Source: Seminavis robusta
Lineage: Eukaryota; Bacillariophyta; Bacillariophyceae; Naviculales; Naviculaceae
Assembly (NCBI GenBank): GCA_903772945.1
Contig: CAICTM010000605.1
Location: 1 to 56,860, forward strand
Length of the DNA stretch: 56,860 nt
Direction of reading: 5' to 3'
The position numbers and the translations under genes were made by a program. This document shows positions 34,186 through 43,769 of the stretch, piece after piece. The notes beneath the pieces are model-generated. The model was not told the origin of the DNA. It saw only the letters and a program-made list of their open reading frames with translations, and did not search any database. How positions within the stretch are numbered: position 1 is the stretch's first letter; every line of letters begins with the position of its first letter.

Positions 34186-35159
34186 AACCTTACAACCGGA
34201 TTCCTTTCTCTTCAGTACCATCTTGTCTATAATGATTGGTTTGAAACAGTTACTCTTCAGAAGATCAACCACCTCTAGAGTGGACCAACATGTGCATCTT
34301 CCAACGCTTCGAGACCTTATTTGATGAGGACACCCCACCTCCCTTAGCAGACGAGTGGCTTACTCCAGGGGAAAAGGCCATCAAACAGCACCGATCTCAT
34401 CTTAAGAAGCTTCGACAAGGGAGAAAATGATGGCAGGATTAGAAGAGCAAAGATAAAAGGGATGTTCTTCATTTTCAAGCTCCGTCTCCAGCACAGCCCC
34501 AGGTTGCACACAGGGAGATTCCAGATTCGTCTGCCACCACCCGTCAGACTCAAAGAATGTTACCCTCTTCTTGGGACAGGGAGGCCTTCACCACCATCAG
34601 CAACTCCACCACTGATGTCTCACATCGAGCCAATCTCTGCCCCTGGTCGTAATCCCAGTAGAACAGCCCACAGCAAGCAAGAAGCCTGAGACTCTGAACA
34701 TGGACCAAAGTTGAGACATATGCGCTCCCTTCAATAACCTGTTTTGAGCTGTGCTTATAGCTTTTGACCTTTGAGTTACTCCAATTCTGGCACATGAATG
34801 CAATCTCAGGTGGAATGGTTATTCAGCCTTTGAACCAACACCCAGGAAACATTTCATCCTGGCATTCATCAAAGCCCACTGGCTCTCAAGGCCAAAATTC
34901 TCCAAAGACCCTGGATCTCGCTCCCTCCTTTTGAAGGAATCTCTGATGGGGACACATGCAGACCATTTCTGGGCAGCAATGGACAAAGAAATTGCGCCTT
35001 GAAGGCAAAGGGAATTGGCAACATCGTACAACTTGTCCTTCTATGCCCTCACACCTAAAGGTCGGTTCCCTGAACGTGGGTGCTAACGAATTAAGAGGTT
35101 ACCAGACCGGAAATTAAATAAGTTCAAATCTAGATGGTGCTGCAGAGGAGACCTTCAGT

Positions 35160-35985
35160 CCTATGAAGGCGTCGCGTACTCTCCACTTGTTGGTTGGCCC
35201 ACCGTTAGAGCCGGTCTTCTTCTTGCAGCTGCACATGGATGGGAATCGAGACAAGTTAGTTAACCTTGCTTTCTGTCAAGCCCTCAGCCTTCGACCAGCC
35301 ACTGACATGGAATTGCCTCAGTACTATCGACCCAAAGGTTATGAAGGACAGGACTGTGTTTTGAACATTGACAAGTCCATCTATGGGAGACCGATTCAAC
35401 CTAAATTATTTTATGAGCATCTATGTCGCGGGATGATCCAACTTGGTTTCGAAAACCTCGGCAGCAGACCCATGTTTGTTTATTCATAAGAAGCATCAAC
35501 TCATGGTATTAAATTATTGTGATGACCAAATCTGGCTCAGTCCAGACATGATCTGATTGAGTCCTATGTTGGGCAGTTCCAGAAACTTGGATATGACTTC
35601 ACCATGGAAGAAAAAGGTGAACATCTTTGGATTCCTCGGCATTATTTTTGAAAGACAGGGAGACAATGTTGAGCTCACTCAAAAAGGGCTCATATTAAAG
35701 TCATCGAATATACTGTATGTCTGACGCTAGCAAAAGCTTTCCCTGCCGCCACCGATCCTCTCGGAGCTGACAAACTGGGGGCCCCATTTGAAGAAGAGTG
35801 GAGCTATCCAGCTGCAGTTGGGATGCTCTTTATATTGCGTCGAACATCGCCCAGACATCACTTTTAGTGTGCACCAGGTGGCCGATTCAGTCACAATCCC
35901 AGGCATTCCCATGCTCAGCAATCAAACGTATCATTCGGTATCTGATTGGCACAAGTGACAAGGCATTTGTTTTAGCCTAAACTTG
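35160..35985 (+). pseudogene. Degenerate reverse transcriptase of the copia element
   Basis: DMELPQYYRPKGYEGQDCVL with DKSIYGRPIQPKLFYEHL (about 35305-35430) matches the copia RT pattern (MELP...Y.LKKSLYGLKQ.P..WY). The following NYCDDQIW-like stretch (about 35514) corresponds to the YVDD box. Further fragments run to about 35980 in other frames. Confidence 0.75.
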
Positions 35986-36091
35986 ATCAGGGACTTGATT
36001 GTTGGGTCGTTGCTGACTTCGCCGGATTTATGGATATGAGGATGATCAGATCCTGTGTCCGTCAAGTCTCGCGCACTGGATTTGTCTGACT

Positions 36092-36566
36092 TTGTTTGGG
36101 TGCCCTATCTGGTCCAGCAAGCTAACGACTGACATTACTTTGAGATCCACTGCTGCGAGTATTTTGCTTCAGCATGTCAATGAGGGAGCTGCTTCCTATC
36201 GAGCTTTGCTCAAAGAAATTGGTAGCAAACTGAATATGCCGGTAATTACTGACAGTCTCGTGCGCTCTACAGTGTTCGAAGACAACCAAGGTTGCTTGTC
36301 TCTTGTGAATGTTCCCAAATGTCTGCGCGCAAACAAGTATTTGGCATTGAAGTACCACTTCTTCAGGTCCAATATCGGGAGTCAAGGGCATCGTGGCAAG
36401 AATATTCCGACTCTGGAACAACGGGCCGACATTTTCACTAAGGGTCTTCCGGCTCCACAGTTTGCTGTCATTCGAAGCTCCTCATGGGATGGTAATTTAC
36501 CTCAGCACTTTGCTGGGGACTCTCTCTATCGTTTCTTGCTCCAGCTTCATTTCAGCTGTAAGGGAG
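36092..36566 (+). pseudogene. Degenerate RNase H region of the copia element
   Basis: VFEDNQGCLSLVNVPK, KYLALKYHFFRS and ADIFTKGLP (about 36270-36455) are the standard RNase H end of copia polyproteins. The frame is open from 36092 into the right LTR but is cut off from the RT upstream. Confidence 0.8.
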
Positions 36567-36725
36567 TGCGACGGGATACAGCTTACAATTCAGCTTTACA
36601 GCTTTACAATTAGCAGGCTTATTCTAGAAAATAATCAATAACTGCTACATGCTCACTTATTTGGAAATACAAAGTTTACATCTCTTAGATCGTTAGATTA
36701 ATCAATCCACAATGGTATTGTCGCA
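36567..36725 (+). repeat. 3' LTR (159 bp)
   Basis: Same sequence as the left LTR plus a 7-bp insertion (ACATGCT near 36646-36652). It ends GTCGCA and is followed by the CAGGA target duplication. Confidence 0.95.
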
Positions 36726-36730
36726 CAGGA
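36726..36730. repeat. Target-site duplication, right copy (CAGGA)
   Basis: Matches 28835-28839 exactly. Confidence 0.92.
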
Positions 36731-37540
36731 TATTTATCTCATTTACCGATCCAAGCTTGTCACTGATTTGCTGTTTCACTTTGTCAAAATTCTTCTTGCC
36801 TTTATCTGATCCTGTGCTCCCTTGGTTGATTACTTTGAGGATTTGTGAGCAAGCGTCGGCGAGGCTCGATAGGGAACACCTGCCTGATCCTCTGGGTTAA
36901 ACTTTCCGGAAACAAATGCCCCATTTGTCTTTAGGTTTATTTTCTTCCTGAGACAAGCTGTCAAGGCAGTCTTTCCACTTCCACTTTCGCCACTGACCAG
37001 CACCGGCTCTCTTGAACCCTTGTAGACTCGATCAAGTGCGTCAAAGAGAACCTGCTGCTCTTCGACTCTTCCAACCAACCCCAATCTGTCGAACCGAAGA
37101 TTGCTAGACAGAAAAGAATTGTATTTGCTTTGGCTATCAAGTGTTCTTGAGTTTCTCAGAGGAGTGGCCTTCACAATTGAGGAGTCCGCTACTAGTTCAA
37201 CGCTTCCGTCCAAGGAGAGAATGGATCTTCTTCTGACAGCTCCTTTGGGTTCCGATGAACCAGAGACCGTGAACAGAGCTGAAGAGCTCTCATTGAAACA
37301 GGATTTTCTCGATCCTCCACATGCACCCAGGGAAAACTGGGAATCCATGCTCTTCGAGTCAGACCGGAAAGATCGAGAGGATGTTCTCTCGCTGTTCATG
37401 ACGGTCGAGGACCGTCCAGTGACCCCTGTACCCGACGACCTGTCCATACACTCCTGAGTGCTCTTACGGGTAGGACCCCTGCTAGATTCAGATGACCTCT
37501 TCAAGAACTTCATGGTGCTGATTGGATCAATTGTTATCAT
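36731..37540 (-). pseudogene. 5' part of ATPase-TPR gene disrupted by a copia element
   Basis: The gene starts at the ATG at 37540 (or 37513) with a Ser/Arg-rich region (about 1-150, many RSS/SRS strings), then LVGRVEEQQVLFDALDRVYK and Walker A (VSGESGSGKTALT), KTNGAFVSGKFNPEDQAGVP. At about 36860 one T appears to be missing: YRA is followed by a stop-bound frame, while the next frame reads ADACSQILKVINQGS and on to SVNEINIL at the element boundary. That frame joins exactly to KELIPELG at 28839 when the element and one CAGGA are removed. The VSGKF...PYRA sequence is the usual AAA_16 continuation after Walker A. Confidence 0.87.
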
Positions 37541-39087
37541 GCACTGCTGCTATCTATCCGATATCATATCTGTGGCAACGCTTGATCTATCATGTATGCA
37601 GCGACAAGTGACAAGTGTGGGTGGAGGGTGAAGGAAAAAATTACATGTAGTCATTATGACCATCGAATGCATGGATGATGGTGTCAATGAGTCAGAGTGA
37701 ATGATTCTATTTTTGTGTCTGAGTGAATGTCTGTGTTCTTTCGTACTTGAAGCATTAAATCTTCAAAAACTCTACCCTCCTCCCAGGCTTCCAACCCCAG
37801 TTTCACTCATCCCTCATCCCCACTCCGTCGTTGACCCGCCATAGACTATTGTTCCATCACAGGATCAGGCGACCGCAGCGAGACGCCGCTGGGCCCCAAT
37901 CATTTAGTCAGTTCTTTATTGCTATTTACTATTTGTGCAAGAGTCTGGAGAGAAGCACAATATCTGGATCATCCTTTGAAAGCATTGGAGGCAGATTGGG
38001 TTGTTTCGTCGAGATCTCTTTCATCATCCCTGTATACCAATAATTCAAATGATTAGAAGAGCATAGATCAGTCAGCTTTAAACTCTTGCTTCATCCAGCG
38101 CGTCCGGAACTCTTCAGCTGAAGAGTTGGATGTTGAAAGCCAACGATTATTGAGATATCATGTCTGGCTGCAAGAACGCCCGGGTCATCTGTACCGCAGT
38201 GGTGCAAGCCAGGCCGTACCTGCAAGGAGGTAAGCTCGAGTGACAGTCGGCAACAGTTGATTGCCTTTGCTTACTGACTCCCACCTCGCCAGCCTGAAGC
38301 CCATGCTTTCCTCCTACGGTTGCTTGTACATGTCGTACTACAGTAGCCGTCAACCATGTACTGCTGTATCTTAGATTGCCCACTTGGTCATACCAAAAGT
38401 TTCTTCTGTAGTCCTGGAAAACTGCCCCAACATGCCCCGCCACCATGGCTGCATGCTCAAGGCTCTATGGGTTCCTGTATGATAGATGTCTTTGGGAAAC
38501 ACACGTTCGTTTGGCTCAAGGGACCGGTACGCATATATGTACCGGTGGCATACTCGGAAAGCTATTGCATAAGCCCGAGTTTTCTATCGGTCTTATTTTT
38601 ATTAAAAAAGGAGCTCTCATTGTTTCTGTTTAATTTTAAAAACTACTGTACGGTCCTCTTCGCCGAGTCACAATAATAATCGTGTCCGATGGAAAGCTAA
38701 ATTCGGAACAGTTACTGCCACTGTACATTACACTGTGGGCACAAAGTACTAGTATCCTGGTGTTCTGCCAGTTCATAAAATTAACGAAACCACGAACCAT
38801 AATTAAAACGGAAAACTGCCTCAATTGTATGTATTGTCACATACTTATTGATATCATGACTGCGAAAATAGACGGTTTATCGAGACTGGCATTGTGTGAC
38901 TCATGTTCTAAATAGAACTAGCCACTAGTGACTTGAACAATGTCTGGCAGTCTTTTTTATACCGGTGAAATCTGTATCGCGTTGGTTCTCACAATTTCCG
39001 CGCTGCAACAAGAGAAAGAAAGCTCTTCTAAAGAGACAACACTACTTTTAGCCCTCGCTTTTCTAGACTGCATTGTTAGTAAGAACC
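37541..39087. other. Intergenic region
   Basis: About 1.5 kb between divergent loci. Short open frames only, no domain support; a TACCGGT-containing palindromic stretch lies at about 38522-38547. Promoters of both flanking genes are presumably here. Confidence 0.5.
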
Positions 39088-42054
39088 ATGTTGGCTCTAG
39101 CACCCAGCTGTAAGGATACCCCTCGGGTGGTTGTCCCACCAGCTCCCCAGCAGAGAGCGCCCATGCCAGCGGATCTTCCTTTGCCAATGAGTGGAGGAAT
39201 GAGCCAGAGCGAGCACCATCAGTCTCGTCGTGACGCTCGTCGTATGGGTCGACGAACGTCCTTGTGTACCTCGGAACGACGCGGTTCCAGTAGACGATTG
39301 CTCTCGATAGCGGCAGCTTCTAGTGAAGAAGAGTCAGAATTCCAGACCAACAGGAGCAACAGCAACGGCAGACGCAAATTGAAGGAAAAGAAGCAACGGT
39401 CCAGTCGCAATCTATTGCAGCAACAGTCACAACAGGCACAACAACAGGCACCCACCATTCAACCCCAACCCCAGCGGTCAGCCAGCAGTCGACGCTTGAA
39501 CAAACGGACTCCCTCTGCGACGAATCTATCCTCTCTGAGTCAAAGCAACCGGAGGACGCCCTCGAGTCGCAATCTCATGGTGGACGCGTCCAATCGAACG
39601 TCCAAGTCAGCCGCCAGTGGTAAGAGCGGTGCCAGTGGTAAGAGCGGTGGCAGTAGTGCCCCCAAAAAGACACGCAGCAAAGTGCCCTTGGCCAAAAGAG
39701 GCAAGAGTCACAGTGATGTCTCCGCGGCAACGCTCTCCAAAAAGAAAAGCAGCAGCAACAACCTGGCCCAGAGTGAACATCTTCCTCGGTCCAAGCCGTC
39801 CCCGTCGCTCACCAAAAAGATCAAAGACAAGCCTACAACGAAGAAAACCAGACCCGTGTTGACCAGGAGCAACAGTTTAGACAGTAAGCTTAGTGAGATT
39901 GAAGTCGACATTGAAGTCGACAAGAAGAACACGGATGCTAAGGTCAAACCAGCGTCACTCTTGACTGTCACTCGAACTTCGTCCAAGAAAAGCAAGAAAC
40001 GAGCTTCTACGACAGGCGTCAGGAGGCAAAAGAGCAAGAGTACCAAAGAAAAGATCAGTAGCAGCAGCAACCATGGTGATAGCCAACGACCAACCCTTCA
40101 ACGAAGCAACAGTCTGGACAGTAAACTGAGTCGTCAAAACGAAGAAGAAGACAAGCCAAAGGACAACCCAAGACTTTCGTTGACATCAAACAAAAGGGCA
40201 TCGTCCAGGCGTATGATCGACAATAGCCACAGCAACAAGCCCCAACGAAAGAGATCCGAGTCGCTCGTTCGCAAGAATAGCACTCAGAGACTCCAGCAAA
40301 AGCAACAAACCGACACCAATGTGAGCAACGACAAACCTCTAAAGTCACAACGAAACAGATCCGAGTCGCTTACTCGCAAGGCAAGTCTGAGGTTACCCAA
40401 ACAGCCACAACAACAAGATTCTCCCCCTCAAGACGGCACAAGCGAAAAGCCTCAGGAGTCGGACCAAAAACGACCGGCGTCTCTGACTCGCAAGGCAAGT
40501 CTCAGGTTACCCAAACAGCCACAGTCACAACCGGCGGAACCATCAGATGACAACGACAACAAGGCCAGCCACACACGGCGAACACTCCTGGTCCGAAGCA
40601 ACAGTTTGGACAGCAAGCTCAGCAACCTGGACGATAGCAAAAACAACAATCACAACGACAATGACACGGCTACCAAGGCCGTGACCTTTTCCAAACCAAA
40701 AGCCACGACGACAAAACCCAACAACATTAGCAGCAGCAGTGCTCACGACAAGCGACCCACACGACCCCAGCGCAAAAAGTCCTCTGCAAACCGATTGTCA
40801 CTCGTCGACTTGTCGTCCAAACGACCTGTGCTCGTGCGAAGCAACAGTCTAGACAGCAAGCTTTCCAGCTTGGCAGGAGGAGAAGACAATGATTACAGCA
40901 GCCGAACCGAAAAGACGGCCAATACATCCTCCACCAAGAAAGTGGTGGAACCACCACCACCGGCGCGCCCTTCTCTCGGGCCCAAACGACCGAGCAAACG
41001 AACCTTGGCGAATTGCCGACGATCGTCTCGACGACGCATCCTGCAAGCGGCACAAGAAGCACAAGGAGATGACGACCAGGAGGCGGAAGCTAATGAGAGT
41101 GCCGAGGAACCATCAGCACAAGCTGCAGATCCATTGGCAGGTTCTCTCCAATCCAATTCGATGGTCGGCGCACCCATCGAGCACGCGGCGTCGGTCGTAC
41201 GACGGTCACGAGGACGCAGCAGTCGCAGGCTCCTGGGAGACCATCTTGCCGCCAGCAATGATCCCACGGCCATTGTAACGAATGGATACTTTCTTCGCCG
41301 CAGCAACAGCGTCGACAGTCGACGCATGCCGCCCCAAGTTGACGATGACGACAAGAAAGAAGAAGATGATGTGAAGAAAGAAGACGATGCCGACAAACAA
41401 GAACGAGAACGAAGTATGTCTCGCAGTCGGAGTGCACGACGTGTCTCCATGTTGGTCCACAAGACGGCGGATCATGCTTTGAAGATGCACTTTGAACGCG
41501 CGGCTGCTGTGGAAGAAGCCAAGACCATGAAGAAGGAAAAGATCTCCAACCTTCAAAAGAAGTTTCAGACACTGGCCCGAGAGCAGTCCAAGTTCGCGGA
41601 TACCATCATGGCCAAGATGGCGCTGTTGAGTCGGGTGCCCCTTGCCAGCAACAACAACACTGGAGCTGTCGCGGCAGCTGTCGCGCCGCCGACAACCAAG
41701 GAGGATGCTGCGGGATTGGCAGCCAGCGCCAGCGTCCCATCACTTTGGCGCATTGGCAATGCTACCAGACCAGCAGCACCCACAACAGCCACCAAGCCAC
41801 CACCCAAGGCCGATGGCCGCCCCTTGGCTGCATTGAAGCGATCAACGTCCATCACGGACATGGCCAAACGAATGAAAGATCTAGGGGCCAACTTTCGAAT
41901 GTCCAAAAAGCAAATGGAGGACGAGTCAGAGGCCACCAACAACAGCTACGCCAATAATGGAGAGCAGCGCCCCACGAGAAGAACGTCCTTGGAGCACTTG
42001 ACGAGTGAGATTCCACTCTTGATGACAATGCCAACGATGACGACATCGGCGTAA
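39088..42054 (+). CDS. Basic Ser/Arg/Gln-rich protein with repeated RSNSLDSKLS motifs
   Basis: 988 residues from the ATG at 39088, intronless. The chain is mostly disordered, rich in S, R, K and Q. RSNSLDSKLS occurs four times exactly, preceded by LTR, LQR, LVR and LVR, with a fifth variant RSNSVDSRR; SLTRKASLRLPKQPQ occurs twice and SESLVRKNS once; SSRRLL/SSRRIL and SSRNL strings recur near the start and middle. These are basophilic kinase (R-x-x-S) and 14-3-3-like sites (R-S-x-S) in form. The C-terminal third has a likely coiled coil (ALKMHFERAAAVEEAKTMKK, about 810-870) and KRSTSITDMAKRMKDLGANF. I recognise no known domain. A multi-phosphorylated scaffold or cytoskeletal adaptor is inferred. 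Confidence 0.75.
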   Translation: MLALAPSCKDTPRVVVPPAPQQRAPMPADLPLPMSGGMSQSEHHQSRRDARRMGRRTSLCTSERRGSSRRLLSIAAASSEEESEFQTNRSNSNGRRKLKEKKQRSSRNLLQQQSQQAQQQAPTIQPQPQRSASSRRLNKRTPSATNLSSLSQSNRRTPSSRNLMVDASNRTSKSAASGKSGASGKSGGSSAPKKTRSKVPLAKRGKSHSDVSAATLSKKKSSSNNLAQSEHLPRSKPSPSLTKKIKDKPTTKKTRPVLTRSNSLDSKLSEIEVDIEVDKKNTDAKVKPASLLTVTRTSSKKSKKRASTTGVRRQKSKSTKEKISSSSNHGDSQRPTLQRSNSLDSKLSRQNEEEDKPKDNPRLSLTSNKRASSRRMIDNSHSNKPQRKRSESLVRKNSTQRLQQKQQTDTNVSNDKPLKSQRNRSESLTRKASLRLPKQPQQQDSPPQDGTSEKPQESDQKRPASLTRKASLRLPKQPQSQPAEPSDDNDNKASHTRRTLLVRSNSLDSKLSNLDDSKNNNHNDNDTATKAVTFSKPKATTTKPNNISSSSAHDKRPTRPQRKKSSANRLSLVDLSSKRPVLVRSNSLDSKLSSLAGGEDNDYSSRTEKTANTSSTKKVVEPPPPARPSLGPKRPSKRTLANCRRSSRRRILQAAQEAQGDDDQEAEANESAEEPSAQAADPLAGSLQSNSMVGAPIEHAASVVRRSRGRSSRRLLGDHLAASNDPTAIVTNGYFLRRSNSVDSRRMPPQVDDDDKKEEDDVKKEDDADKQERERSMSRSRSARRVSMLVHKTADHALKMHFERAAAVEEAKTMKKEKISNLQKKFQTLAREQSKFADTIMAKMALLSRVPLASNNNTGAVAAAVAPPTTKEDAAGLAASASVPSLWRIGNATRPAAPTTATKPPPKADGRPLAALKRSTSITDMAKRMKDLGANFRMSKKQMEDESEATNNSYANNGEQRPTRRTSLEHLTSEIPLLMTMPTMTTSA

Positions 42055-43769
42055 TAATCAAGTGTGTTTCCGTAGTTTGGTATAAGAAGCTAGCTAAAAC
42101 GACTATTGGATTCGATTCAGCGTGCATTGCTTCACAGTTACAATCAATGGCTGCTCTAGCTAGCCACTGTTAGATCAAATTCCAGCTGTATCTGTCCCCA
42201 CAGAGAGATGGTGCCGCTTGTTTGACATCTCACTACTCTCAATCTATGTCAGTGGGAGCTGCGATACCGGGGCAGCAAGACAGATAGAAGAAGGTGGATC
42301 ATGTTTGAGATTGCACCCTTCGTTCCAGCTAGCCCTGGGGACAAACACCCGACTTGGTGGTGTGTTGCCGCATGCTAATCCTTAATTTTACAGCTGTCAT
42401 CTTTGTAGGTACTATTGTCATATTTGCCAACTTACTGCAAACTGCTAGCTAGCTAGCTAGCCAGCTGGCTCGTTTGCGCAGTGGTGTTTGGTGAAGTCCG
42501 AGACCCCCCCTATTCGCGCCACATGGATCCATTAGGCTACCGGTATGTATGCGTTTGCCCCGGCATGACAAGGTCCGGAATTCGGCCGATTGCAGTTGTT
42601 TTACATGTACGGAAATGAGACTTCCACAAATAACGCGTACAGTCATACCTGCTACGGAAATAGCACGACGGAAGTTTCCGTACAGACCGAATTACAGTCG
42701 TACTGTATCAATACTTCACCTTTTTATTGTTGCTTTAATTAAGACTTGAGACTCCAGAGCCAGAGTGCGGTACTGGAAGCTTAATTAATTATCGAGTGGT
42801 GTCTTCTTTGTCGGGAAGCTCTGTCGATTACGGTACTAAGCAGAGGGCAATTGTGCTTTATTTCTCGCTCGAATAAAAGGAAGCAAAAATTGTACTAGTA
42901 ATTGATACTGAGTACTCCAGTAGAGTGTACTTGTACTAATGTATCTACCGTACTACGACTTCAAGTATCATTTATGAACTCGAGCACCGTATTATTTAAC
43001 GCGGGCTTAAAATCAATAACAAACGCAACGAACCAGACTCAAAAGAGTCGAGTGGATCGATGGTCCATCCGGAATGGATTAGCTGGTGCCGGTACTGTAC
43101 CGGTGAATGCAGTTTCTACCGGTACTGGTACCAGCGGTACCATCTCAAGCCAAGCATTCGTACCATACGAGCCAGCTGTGCTACTAGTACTAGAGCTGCT
43201 ACCGGTACCACTGGTATTAATAGTACATTGTTGCACCAAACCCTTCGATGCCAGTTCGCCATGATGAGACTCTGACTCGACTCGAGCCTGACATCACGCT
43301 GGGGTGCCTTACATGTAATTATCGGAACCAACCATCACATACGCTGTGGTTCGGTCGATCCAAAATTTTCATTTCCAGCAGCCAGCAAGGTCCCGAAACC
43401 CCAATGATGTTTTGAAATTTTTCAAACAGTTTTAGTTTCGCATTTTTAGTTTTAGTTTCTCATTTTTAGTTTCTCAATTTGAGAAACTAACAGTTTTAGT
43501 TTCTCATTTGATAAAATAGTTTCTCATTTCTGGCAGAATTCACAACACATGTACTAGCAGTTTCATATATAGTTTCTCATTTCAAAAGATAGTTTCTCAT
43601 TTCAACCAAATGAGAAACTAACTTTCTCATTTCAGAACTTAGTTTCTCAAATGAGAAACTACTTTCTCATTTGAGAAACTGTCAAAAAAGGATTGCAGTC
43701 TGGTTCCCCACCTTGCAGGGCCAAAAGAAAGAAATTGAACAAAGCAATTAGTCTAATCAAGATATCAAG
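42055..43769. other. Intergenic region with repeat array
   Basis: About 1.7 kb between same-strand genes. It holds a GCTAGCTAGCTAGCTAGCC run near 42445, ACCGGTAC-type palindromes at 43088-43210 and the AGTTTCTCAT array at 43433-43680. No gene with support was seen. Confidence 0.5.
43433..43680. repeat. Array of AGTTTCTCAT motifs in both orientations
   Basis: About thirteen copies of (A)GTTTCTCA or its reverse complement TGAGAAAC(T) occur in 250 bp, nine forward and four inverted, with irregular spacing. Some adjoining copies form palindromes, for example TAGTTTCTCAAATGAGAAACTA. The array ends about 90 bp before the ATG of the LRR gene at 43770, so it lies in its promoter or 5' leader. Confidence 0.9.

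Larger units (their letters stand above)
28840..36725 (+). mobile_element. Ty1/copia LTR retrotransposon, coding region decayed
   Basis: The 7,886-bp element has LTRs at 28840-28991 and 36567-36725 that begin TGCGAC and end GTCGCA. The left LTR is followed by TGGTAGCATGCG (28992 on), a plausible tRNA primer-binding site, and the right LTR is preceded by a purine-rich GTAAGGGAG tract, so the element runs on the plus strand. Integrase-before-RT order places it in copia. Domain traces are a GAG-pre-integrase stretch, integrase, reverse transcriptase and RNase H, separated by stops and frame changes. No intact gag-pol frame exists, so it is not autonomous. It lies antisense inside the ATPase-TPR gene. 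Confidence 0.93.
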
